A program made the position numbers and the translations under genes. Positions 8,144-15,599 of a DNA stretch of 38,486 bases are shown here, one piece after another. The DNA is from Bacteroidales bacterium. GTDB lineage: Bacteria > Bacteroidota > Bacteroidia > Bacteroidales > P3. Below the pieces are notes generated by a model, which was given only the letters and a program-made list of their open reading frames with translations, was not told where the DNA came from and did no database searches. The stretch is from NCBI GenBank assembly GCA_017962545.1, contig JAGCVD010000010.1, positions 1 to 38,486 on the forward strand, read 5' to 3'. The stretch's first letter is position 1. Every line of letters starts with the position of its first letter.

Positions 8144-9472
8144 ATGAAGACATTCCGAATGGGTGGTGTACACCCCGAAGAGAACAAGATATCGAACGAT
8201 GCCGCCATCGAGGTGATGCCCGTGGGCAAGCAGATGGTGGTGCTTATGAACCAGCACCTGGGTGCTCCCGCCACGCCGATAGTGCAGAAAGGCGACAAGG
8301 TGAAGGTGGGTCAGCTCATCGGCGAGGCTCAGACCTTCATGTGTGCCAATGTTCACTCGCCCGTGAGCGGCACTGTGCTGAAGGTGGAGCCCTGCAAGGA
8401 TGCTTTCGGCCTGGCCAAGCCGGCCGTCTATATCAATGTGGAGGGCGACGAGTGGATGGAGAGCATCGACCGGACGCCCGACATCAAGCGCGAATGCACG
8501 CTGGAGCCCAAGGAGATTGTCGCCAAGCTGAAGGAGATGGGTATCGTCGGCCTCGGCGGCGCCACCTTCCCGGCCCACATCAAATACAGCATCCCCGAGG
8601 GTAAGAAGGCGGAGTATCTGATAGTGAATGCCGCCGAGTGCGAGCCCTATCTGACGAGCGACTACCGTGTGATGATGGAGCATGCCGAAGAGGTGTGCAT
8701 CGGCGTGAGCATCCTGCGCAAGGCGCTGGGTGTCCCCAACGCCTATATCGGCATCGAGAGCAACAAGCCGCTGGCCATCGCCCACATGCAGGAGGTGGTC
8801 AAAGGCTTCGAGGGCATCATCGTCGAGCCCCTGAAGGTGAAGTACCCGCAGGGCGCCGAGAAGCAGCTCATCAACGCCGTCACGGGCCGCAAGGTGCCCA
8901 GCGGCAAGCTGCCTATCGACGTGGGCTGTGTGGTCAGCAACCTTGGCACCTGCTTCTCGGTGTACGAGGCTATCCAGAAGAACAAACCCCTGATAGAGAA
9001 TATTCTCACCGTCACCGGTAAGGAGTTGCCCAGCCAGCACAACTACATTGTGCGTATCGGCACCACCTATAATGAGATTATCGCCCACAGCATCGGCCAG
9101 CTTCCCGAGACCACCGGCAAGGTGATCAGCGGCGGCACAATGATGGGCAAGGCTGTGGTGAACCTCGACGCTCCCACGGTGAAGGGCAACAGCAGCGTGC
9201 TGGTGATAGGGGAGAAGGAGGCACTCCGTGCGGAGGAGACCAACTGCATACGCTGCGGCAAGTGCATGCACGCCTGCCCCATGGGCTTGGAGCCCTACCT
9301 CTTCTCGGCGTTGGTGAAGAACAACCGCATTGAGGAGGCCAAGGAACACAACATCCTCGACTGCATCGAGTGTGGCTGCTGCTTCTTCAGTTGTCCGGCC
9401 AACAAGCCGTTGACCGACGAGATACGTCTGGGCAAGAACAAGGTGCGTGCCATGATGGCGGCGAAGAAATAG
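8144..9472 (+). CDS. rnfC: Rnf electron transport complex subunit C
   Basis: The 442-aa protein opens with the short barrel-like N-terminal domain (MKTFRMGGVHPEENK) typical of RnfC. The flavin/NADH-binding core has GLGGATFPAHIKY and the NAAECEPYLTSDYR motif seen in NuoF-like proteins. Two 4Fe-4S sites follow: CIRCGKCMHACPMGLEPY and CIECGCCFFSCPANKP. It is the NAD(H)-interacting peripheral subunit of Rnf. Its stop is followed by an AT-rich heptamer array and then rnfD. Confidence 0.95.
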   Translation: MKTFRMGGVHPEENKISNDAAIEVMPVGKQMVVLMNQHLGAPATPIVQKGDKVKVGQLIGEAQTFMCANVHSPVSGTVLKVEPCKDAFGLAKPAVYINVEGDEWMESIDRTPDIKRECTLEPKEIVAKLKEMGIVGLGGATFPAHIKYSIPEGKKAEYLIVNAAECEPYLTSDYRVMMEHAEEVCIGVSILRKALGVPNAYIGIESNKPLAIAHMQEVVKGFEGIIVEPLKVKYPQGAEKQLINAVTGRKVPSGKLPIDVGCVVSNLGTCFSVYEAIQKNKPLIENILTVTGKELPSQHNYIVRIGTTYNEIIAHSIGQLPETTGKVISGGTMMGKAVVNLDAPTVKGNSSVLVIGEKEALRAEETNCIRCGKCMHACPMGLEPYLFSALVKNNRIEEAKEHNILDCIECGCCFFSCPANKPLTDEIRLGKNKVRAMMAAKK

Positions 9473-9502
9473 TTATGAGTTAAGAATTAAGAATTAAGTA
9501 TT
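9473..9502 (+). repeat. Heptamer array (GAATTAA-type) between rnfC and rnfD
   Basis: After the rnfC stop the spacer reads GTTATGA, GTTAAGA, ATTAAGA, ATTAAGT, ATTATGA, a degenerate 7-nt tandem array whose last unit contains the rnfD start codon. Confidence 0.75.
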
Positions 9503-10462
9503 ATGAACTTATTAAATATATCGGGCTCGCCCCACGTGCACAGCGACGAGTCGACAAAGAAAATCATGTGGCGCGTCAACCTGGCTCTGGTGCCGGCGTT
9601 GCTGTGCGCCATCGCCTATTTCGGTATCAACGCGCTGCTCGTCAGCCTCATCTCGGTGGCCAGCTGTGTGTTGTTCCAGTGGCTGATTGAGAAATTCATA
9701 CTGAAGCAGAAGAGCACCGTGTGGGATGGCTCGGCCATCGTCACGGGTCTCTTGCTGGCCTTCAACGTTCCCGCCACGGTCGACATGATGTGGATTGTCG
9801 TCATTGGTGCGCTGGTGGCTATCGGAGTGGCCAAAATGGCTTTCGGCGGATTGGGCAAGAACCCCTTCAACCCCGCCATCGTGGGTCGTATCTTCCTGCT
9901 CATCTCGTTCCCCGTACAGATGACCACCTGGCCGCAGGTGGGCGGTCTCTTCCCCATGAACTTCGACGTGGCCACGGGTGCCACGCCGCTGGGCGCCTTC
10001 AAGGAGGGTGCCTTGGGTGAGGGCGTGACCTTTATGGATGCCTTCCTCGGCCACATCGGCGGCTCGATGGGCGAGGTGTCGGCCATCGCCATACTCCTCG
10101 GCGCCATCTATCTGCTCTGCCGCAAGATTATCAGCTGGCACATCCCGGTGGCCTTCATCGGCACGGCCTTCGTGTTCAGCGGCATCCTGTGGCTCGTCGA
10201 TCCGCAGAGCTATATGGATCCCGTGATGACCATCCTCACCGGCGGTATCATGCTGGGTGCCTGCTTTATGGCCACCGATATGGTGACGTCGCCTATGGCG
10301 AAGAGCGGCCAGCTCATCTTCGGTTTCGGCTGCGGCCTGCTGACCATCGTCATCCGCAACTGGGGCTCCTATCCCGAGGGCGTGAGTTTCGCCATCCTCA
10401 TTATGAACAGTGTCACACCGTTGCTCAACCGCTGGTGCAAACCCAAACGTTTCGCGAATTAA
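9503..10462 (+). CDS. rnfD: Rnf electron transport complex subunit D (membrane flavoprotein)
   Basis: The 319-aa polytopic membrane protein has hydrophobic segments across its whole length and the HVHSDESTKKIMWRVNLALV start typical of RnfD/NqrB. The covalent-FMN threonine motif is visible as VATGATPLG near residue 155, and GGLGKNPFNPAIVGR precedes it, as in the family. RnfD is part of the ion-translocating membrane core. It lies between rnfC and rnfG, with spacers made of short tandem words on both sides. Confidence 0.94.
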   Translation: MNLLNISGSPHVHSDESTKKIMWRVNLALVPALLCAIAYFGINALLVSLISVASCVLFQWLIEKFILKQKSTVWDGSAIVTGLLLAFNVPATVDMMWIVVIGALVAIGVAKMAFGGLGKNPFNPAIVGRIFLLISFPVQMTTWPQVGGLFPMNFDVATGATPLGAFKEGALGEGVTFMDAFLGHIGGSMGEVSAIAILLGAIYLLCRKIISWHIPVAFIGTAFVFSGILWLVDPQSYMDPVMTILTGGIMLGACFMATDMVTSPMAKSGQLIFGFGCGLLTIVIRNWGSYPEGVSFAILIMNSVTPLLNRWCKPKRFAN

Positions 10463-10505
10463 GTAGTTAAGTAGACAGTAGTTAAGTAGTAAAGACAATA
10501 CAATT
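10463..10505 (+). repeat. GTAGTTAA repeat words between rnfD and rnfG
   Basis: The spacer contains GTAGTTAAGTAGACAGTAGT followed by TAAGTAGTAAAG, an imperfect tandem of the GTAGTTAA word that recurs at 27461-27577 in both orientations. Confidence 0.7.
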
Positions 10506-11069
10506 ATGGCAAAGAAAGCACAATCTACATTACCTAATATGCTTGTCGCGCTGACGGTCATCGCCCTCGTGGCGGCGGCAGCGCTGGCAGCCCTCAACGG
10601 AGTGACCAAGGAGCCTATCGCCCAGGCGCAGCAGGCCAAGGTGGAAGCGGCCATCAGCGCCGTGCTGCCGGCCTTCGACCGTCTGGAAGACCGCGATGTC
10701 GACGGCTCGGTATGCCATATCGGCTACGATGCCGAGGGCAACTTGGTGGGTGCCGCCATCGAGGCCGGCAACGACAAGGGCTTCGGTGGCCATCTGCAGC
10801 TGATGGTGGGCTTCGACAAAGAAGGCAATGTCTGCGGATACCAGATACTTGAGACCCACGAGACCCCCGGTCTTGGCGCCAAAGCCAGCGAGTGGTTCCA
10901 GAAAGACAGCAAGGGCGACATCATAGGCCGTCGTCCCGCCGATGCCGCGCTCACGGTGAAGAAAGACGGCGGCGATGTGGATGCCATCAGCGGCTCCACC
11001 ATCACCTCGCGCGCCTTCCTCAGCATCGTCAACGACGCCGCAAACGTATTTTCCAACATCACCATCTAA
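10506..11069 (+). CDS. rnfG: Rnf electron transport complex subunit G (FMN-binding)
   Basis: The 187-aa protein has one N-terminal membrane helix (residues ~11-32) and a periplasmic FMN-binding domain. The covalent FMN attachment motif appears as SGSTITS near residue 165 (family consensus SGATxTS, second Thr flavinylated). ETHETPGLGAKASEW is another family hallmark. It normally needs the flavin transferase ApbE, which is not in this window. It is 12 nt upstream of rnfE. Confidence 0.94.
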   Translation: MAKKAQSTLPNMLVALTVIALVAAAALAALNGVTKEPIAQAQQAKVEAAISAVLPAFDRLEDRDVDGSVCHIGYDAEGNLVGAAIEAGNDKGFGGHLQLMVGFDKEGNVCGYQILETHETPGLGAKASEWFQKDSKGDIIGRRPADAALTVKKDGGDVDAISGSTITSRAFLSIVNDAANVFSNITI

Positions 11070-11081
11070 AACCAAGACTCT

Positions 11082-11675
11082 ATGAAAACCAAAGATATTA
11101 TCAAGAACGGTCTTGTTAAAGAGAATCCCACCTGGGTTCTCGTGCTCGGCATGTGCCCCACGCTGGCCACCACCACGTCGGCCATCAACGGCCTCAGTAT
11201 GGGCTTGGCCACCACCTTTGTGCTGATGATGTCGAACATGGTTGTCTCACTGCTCAAGAGTGTGATTCCCGACAAGGTGCGCATCCCGGCCTTTATTGTC
11301 ATTATCGCCACCTTCGTGACCATCGTCCAGATGGTTATGCAGGCCTACCTGCCTGCGCTCTACGACAGCCTGGGCCTCTTCATCGCCCTCATCGTGGTCA
11401 ACTGCATCGTGCTGGGTCGCGCCGAGGCTTTCGCCTCGAAGAACAACGTCGGCCAGTCGTTCCTCGACGGCCTCTTCATGGGTCTGGGTTTCACTTGGGC
11501 GCTCACCCTGCTGGGCATCGTGCGTGAACTGCTGGGCACGGGCTGCTTCTTCGGCCACTCGCTCATCGGCGGCGCCGACGGCATGCTGATGATGATACTG
11601 CCTCCGGGCGGCTTCCTGGCGCTGGGATTGCTGATGGCCCTGATTAACCACATTAGGCGCAAAAGTGTTAAATAA
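11082..11675 (+). CDS. rnfE: Rnf electron transport complex subunit E
   Basis: The 197-aa membrane protein of about six helices has the RnfE pattern NGLVKENPTWVLVLGMCPTL, then VVNCIVLGRAEAFASKNN and LPPGGFLALGLLMA near the end. The N-terminal NGL-(V/W)-xxNP and ILPPG features separate it from its paralogue RnfA. RnfA and RnfE together form the inverted-topology core that carries the membrane 2Fe-2S centre. No rnfA follows: the next gene is a small secreted protein behind a hairpin. Confidence 0.93.
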   Translation: MKTKDIIKNGLVKENPTWVLVLGMCPTLATTTSAINGLSMGLATTFVLMMSNMVVSLLKSVIPDKVRIPAFIVIIATFVTIVQMVMQAYLPALYDSLGLFIALIVVNCIVLGRAEAFASKNNVGQSFLDGLFMGLGFTWALTLLGIVRELLGTGCFFGHSLIGGADGMLMMILPPGGFLALGLLMALINHIRRKSVK

Positions 11676-11687
11676 TCATAAAAATAA

Positions 11688-11711
11688 CACCCCGTTGAGC
11701 CAAATGGGGTG
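11688..11711 (+). terminator. Hairpin after rnfE
   Basis: CACCCCGTT pairs with AATGGGGTG (9 bp, one G-T pair) around the loop GAGCCA, 12 nt after the rnfE stop. No strong U-tract follows, so intrinsic termination is uncertain. Confidence 0.5.
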
Positions 11712-11740
11712 CCTTGTTCGTCTATAGGGTAGAAATAAAA

Positions 11741-12217
11741 ATGAATAATAATATGAAAAGGTTTATCCCAATAGTTGCGTTTATGCTTGTCGTGATGAGC
11801 GCCAGCGCCCAGAACTGCGAGTCCATCGTATTGCCGTTCTTCGGCTACGACACAGCCCGTATGGAGGACTATCCCGTACAGAAACTGATGCAGCGTTGCT
11901 GGTATTCGCAGGCCTCGTTCTACGAGTCGGACACGATACCCGCCGGCGTCGATGTGTTCAACATCAGCGAAGTGCGTGAGGCCTATGGCACCAACTATCT
12001 GCCGCAGACTTATGTGGTCGACTTGACGACGCTGAGTTACTATGCCTACAACTTCCATTCATTCCAGTTGGCCTACCCCAGGGGAAATGTGACACTGTGT
12101 TTCCGCACTCCGTCGTCCACGCACCCCTATCTGGTGTTGCGTTCCATCGAGGACAGTTACCAGGTGGCATCGGAGATGGAGGCCGCTTACTATGAGGCGC
12201 ACCCGAACGAAAGATAA
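11741..12217 (+). CDS. Small secreted protein of unknown function
   Basis: The 158-aa product has a signal peptide (about MKRFIPIVAFMLVVMSASAQ, beginning at the fifth codon). The mature part starts NCESIVLPFFGYDTARMEDY and has no motif I recognise; it holds several Tyr and Phe residues and only a few Cys. ATGs at 11741 and 11753 are both possible; the A-rich run AAATAAAA directly before 11741 favours the first. It ends 21 nt before the type IX substrate gene, suggesting cotranscription and possibly a shared role at the cell surface. It occupies the position where rnfA would be expected. Confidence 0.65.
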   Translation: MNNNMKRFIPIVAFMLVVMSASAQNCESIVLPFFGYDTARMEDYPVQKLMQRCWYSQASFYESDTIPAGVDVFNISEVREAYGTNYLPQTYVVDLTTLSYYAYNFHSFQLAYPRGNVTLCFRTPSSTHPYLVLRSIEDSYQVASEMEAAYYEAHPNER

Positions 12218-12238
12218 ATAGAGAAAAAACGTTCTAGT

Positions 12239-15200
12239 ATGAAAAAGATAGTTTCAATAGTCCTTTTCTTTGTGGCCACCTGCTCAATGGCGTGGTCGCA
12301 GGAAATCTTTGTGAAGATAGACGATGCGAGCAACGGCACGATAGTGGACGCAGGAGGCGGAACCGTCGTTGTGACCGACGACGACTCGCAGGGGGCCGGT
12401 GCTCCTCAGGCAGGCCATTACCAGTATGGTAAGGACCGCTATGTCACCATCTTGGCCAATTGTGTTGCTGGTGGTCGTTATTCGTTCCGTGTCGACCAGT
12501 TGGAAGTCGCCTGTATTGACACAGTGTTTGTCTATGACGGTTCCGGTACTACGGGTACGCTGATTGCCAAGTTCAACAGCTATACGGGCAATGTCCATGT
12601 GGGTACCCGCCTGTATGAGACCCCTGCCAACACCTCAGGCATGATAACCGTCCGTTTCAAGACCGACCCGCGTACCGATACCAATCGTACGAACCTCTCT
12701 TGTAATAGCACCACCCTGGGCTTCAAACTGACCTGTGAATGCGGTATTCCTTGTGAGACGGTGGTGCCGGTCATCGACCACACGTTCTATCGTACCCGCA
12801 ACGGGGAGGTTTATGACACCGCTTTTATCAAACTCGTCACCGAGTTTGATACAGTCTATAGAATTGATGACGATCCCATGTCGGGTATTGACCATATCGA
12901 TACCACCCAGTTCTGGGGTGCCAACCTTTGCATAGGTGACGGTGTCATCTTTCTGGGCCACGGCGACTACACCTACAATTACGGCTACTACACGCCCAGC
13001 GATGCCACCACATTCTTCCGCTGGGATATGGGCTACGAGAACGACACTATCGTGGGATACAATAAGGTACAGATTACTTATGATGACTATCAAACCACAG
13101 GTTGCTTCGATGTGAGTCTGAACATGGTTGATGAATTTGGCTGTTCAAACTCCGTGTTCACTTCGGTCAAGGTGCGCACGGCACTGAACCCCATCAAGAC
13201 CATCTTCACCTTGGCAGATATCTGCAACAGGGACTCGCTGATGGTGAACATGGGTTACGACGGCGAGGACGCCACGCTGACGCTGAAGAGGATTGAAACT
13301 TCGGAGACCGTCAGCAAGGTGTTCGAGATACGTACCTTTATCCCCGATGGTTGCAACTGCGGCGCCACCAGTTACTACGAGGCTCCTGTTGAATTCACCG
13401 AATTCCCCAACAGCCGTGTCGTCCAGTCGGCCAAAGATATCTGCTCGCTCTGCGTCAATATGGAACACTCCTTCTTGGGTGACTTTTTCATGACTCTCGT
13501 CTGCCCCACTGGTCAGGAGGCCATCATCAAATTCGGAAATAAGGTAAGCCAGGGGGGATGTACGTTCCCCTCCCCGTCATCACTGGCAGATGTGCAGAAC
13601 GATCCGGAATACGGTCCGACCTATGCAAATGGTGTGGATCATGGTAGCGGTAAGAATCTTGGCTTCCCAATAGATGCTAACTCTGGTGGAAGGTTTTCGG
13701 GTGGTGGTGAAGACGGAAGCAACCATTGCGACTCCTTGCTGAGTCCTTATGGTGTGGGTCTCGACTATTGCTTCTCGCGCGATACCCACTATACGCTTGT
13801 TACGGGTCAAAACGCCAAGGGTGTATGGAACGCGAACACGCCCTGCCCGCAAGGAAACTTCTATATTGTCTCCAATGCCTATATGGACAACCTGCCCATC
13901 ACCTTCCCTGCGGTGCCTTATGGATTTAACCATGCAGGTGAAGTCCCCACGGCTCCCCGTGATACGCTCACGACCAAACATCCGAGCAACCATCTCGAAA
14001 AGACCGATTACTATCTGCCTTGGACCACCTTCAAGGAGTTGGTGGGATGCCCGCTCAACGGCGTGTGGAAAGTGCGCGTCTACGACACCTGGGGCGCCGA
14101 TAACGGCTGGATTTTTGACTGGAGCCTCGACATGTGCAACATCTTGCCTGACGACTGCAACTATCAGGTGGGTATCGACAGCCTTGTGTGGACTCCCGAC
14201 CCCTCGCCGCAGTACCACGACTACGACCTCGGCTACTACCGCGGTGTGAAGGTGAACGCCCAAACCCCCACCGTCAGCCATATCCTGTCACCCGACACGG
14301 CAGGCACATTCCCCATCCTGGTGAAGGTGTATGATGAGTTTGGTTGCGAATGGGATACCGTCACCTCCATCACCACCTATTGGACTCCTACTCCCAACCT
14401 GGGTACCGACACCTCGCTCTGCGGTGTCGACAAGATGCTGCTCGACGGTAAAGACCGTCATGCCGCCACGGAGAACTACACCTATGTGTGGTCGCCCTTC
14501 GGCCAGAACACCGACACCATCACGACCATGGAAGGCGCCTACGGCGAAGTGAACTATGTCGTCCAGGTGACCAACCATCGCCACGACCTCGCTTGCATCA
14601 CGCAGGACACCATCCATGTCGGCAGCCGCCGTCAGCCCATGCCCAGCTTCATCCCCACGCCCTTCGTCTTCGAGGGCTGCGACCCCTTCACCCTGAGTTT
14701 TGAGAACCGTTCGATTGATGCCGCTGAGCATCTGTGGGTCTTCGGCGACGGCGTCACCTCGACGCTGGCCAATCCCACCCACACCTATGCCGCCGGTATC
14801 TACGACTTGAAATACTATGCCACTTCGGCCGACGGATGTATCGACTCTGTCATCAGTCCCCAGTCGATAGCGGTCTACACGGCTCCCAAAGCCGGCTTCT
14901 CGTGGACGCCAGTGTATCCCTCGGTGCTCAACCCCGTGGCAACTTTCAACAACCTCACCGAGCCCAAGACTGCCTGGACCAAATACTTCTGGGAGATACA
15001 GTATAACATCGACAACCCCTTGTCGGTCGAGACCCTCACCGATGTGTATCCCACCTTCGACTTCTCGCGGTGGACCGACGACGACCCGTCGGGCAACTAT
15101 GCCGTGCGTCTCATTGCACGCACCGACAACTTGGCGCCCTCGGGCAACATGGTCTACTGCCGCGACACCGCCGAGAACACCATCCTCGTGGTCAACGACT

Positions 15201-15475
15201 TCCTGCAGTTCCCCAATGTGGTCTCCCCCAATGGCGACGGTATCAACGACCGCTTTGTCATCAAGAACCTCGTCAACGGTATGGGCTACCCCATCAACCA
15301 ACTTGACATCTACAACAAATGGGGCTCCCGCGTATACCACAAGGAGAACATCTCGCGCGACGAGGACTTCTGGGATCCCAAAGACCTGCCTTCGGGCACC
15401 TACTTCTACCGCTTCTCCGCCAAGGGCTATAATGGTAACATAGAGCACAACGGCGCCATCGAGGTGGTGAGGTAA
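12239..15475 (+). CDS. Large secreted protein: CUB-like, P-domain-like, PKD and type IX secretion (gliding-type) C-terminal domain
   Basis: The 1078-aa protein starts with a signal peptide (MKKIVSIVLFFVATCSMAWS). A CUB-like domain (~22-170) has VFVYDGSGTTG and ends in paired Cys. Around 220-325 is a PKD/Ig-like unit. Residues ~404-420 (NMEHSFLGDFFMTLVCPTG) and ~605-630 (GVWKVRVYDTWGADNGWIFD) look like the two halves of a proprotein-convertase P domain, separated by a long Gly/Asn-rich insertion. A PKD domain (WVFGDGVTSTLANPTHTYAA) is near 832-850. The end (FPNVVSPNGDGINDRFVI to the C-terminus) is the gliding-motility-type C-terminal domain of type IX secretion substrates. It is therefore expected at the cell surface. 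No protease catalytic site was found. Confidence 0.85.
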   Translation: MKKIVSIVLFFVATCSMAWSQEIFVKIDDASNGTIVDAGGGTVVVTDDDSQGAGAPQAGHYQYGKDRYVTILANCVAGGRYSFRVDQLEVACIDTVFVYDGSGTTGTLIAKFNSYTGNVHVGTRLYETPANTSGMITVRFKTDPRTDTNRTNLSCNSTTLGFKLTCECGIPCETVVPVIDHTFYRTRNGEVYDTAFIKLVTEFDTVYRIDDDPMSGIDHIDTTQFWGANLCIGDGVIFLGHGDYTYNYGYYTPSDATTFFRWDMGYENDTIVGYNKVQITYDDYQTTGCFDVSLNMVDEFGCSNSVFTSVKVRTALNPIKTIFTLADICNRDSLMVNMGYDGEDATLTLKRIETSETVSKVFEIRTFIPDGCNCGATSYYEAPVEFTEFPNSRVVQSAKDICSLCVNMEHSFLGDFFMTLVCPTGQEAIIKFGNKVSQGGCTFPSPSSLADVQNDPEYGPTYANGVDHGSGKNLGFPIDANSGGRFSGGGEDGSNHCDSLLSPYGVGLDYCFSRDTHYTLVTGQNAKGVWNANTPCPQGNFYIVSNAYMDNLPITFPAVPYGFNHAGEVPTAPRDTLTTKHPSNHLEKTDYYLPWTTFKELVGCPLNGVWKVRVYDTWGADNGWIFDWSLDMCNILPDDCNYQVGIDSLVWTPDPSPQYHDYDLGYYRGVKVNAQTPTVSHILSPDTAGTFPILVKVYDEFGCEWDTVTSITTYWTPTPNLGTDTSLCGVDKMLLDGKDRHAATENYTYVWSPFGQNTDTITTMEGAYGEVNYVVQVTNHRHDLACITQDTIHVGSRRQPMPSFIPTPFVFEGCDPFTLSFENRSIDAAEHLWVFGDGVTSTLANPTHTYAAGIYDLKYYATSADGCIDSVISPQSIAVYTAPKAGFSWTPVYPSVLNPVATFNNLTEPKTAWTKYFWEIQYNIDNPLSVETLTDVYPTFDFSRWTDDDPSGNYAVRLIARTDNLAPSGNMVYCRDTAENTILVVNDFLQFPNVVSPNGDGINDRFVIKNLVNGMGYPINQLDIYNKWGSRVYHKENISRDEDFWDPKDLPSGTYFYRFSAKGYNGNIEHNGAIEVVR

Positions 15476-15500
15476 GGAAAGCGTATAGCTTAAAGGCAAT

Positions 15501-15547
15501 AGGTTAAAGGGCTGACGCGTCAACACGACGCGCCGGCCCTTTAACCT
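15501..15547 (+). terminator. Long hairpin terminator after the type IX substrate gene
   Basis: Arms 15501-15521 and 15527-15547 pair over 21 positions with one G-T and one A-C mismatch, around the loop AACAC. The stem ends carry the word GGTTAAA/TTTAACC that is also tandemly repeated at 29906-29933. It lies 25 nt after the stop and before the dnaG promoter. Confidence 0.75.
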
Positions 15548-15579
15548 AAAATTATTTCGTCTATGTCGGAAAAAAGTTG

Positions 15580-15587
15580 TATTTTTG
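15580..15587 (+). promoter_or_regulatory. -7 box for the dnaG operon
   Basis: TATTTTTG matches TAnnTTTG, 12 nt upstream of the dnaG ATG, so the predicted transcript start is only a few bases before it. The -33 element is weak. The in-frame TTG at 15585 lies inside this box and is not a likely start. Confidence 0.65.
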
Positions 15588-15599
15588 CAATTCATTTCT

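Noticed and set aside
15585-15599. Upstream TTG start for dnaG
   Set aside because: It lies inside the TAnnTTTG promoter box; the ATG at 15600 gives the normal DnaG N-terminus.
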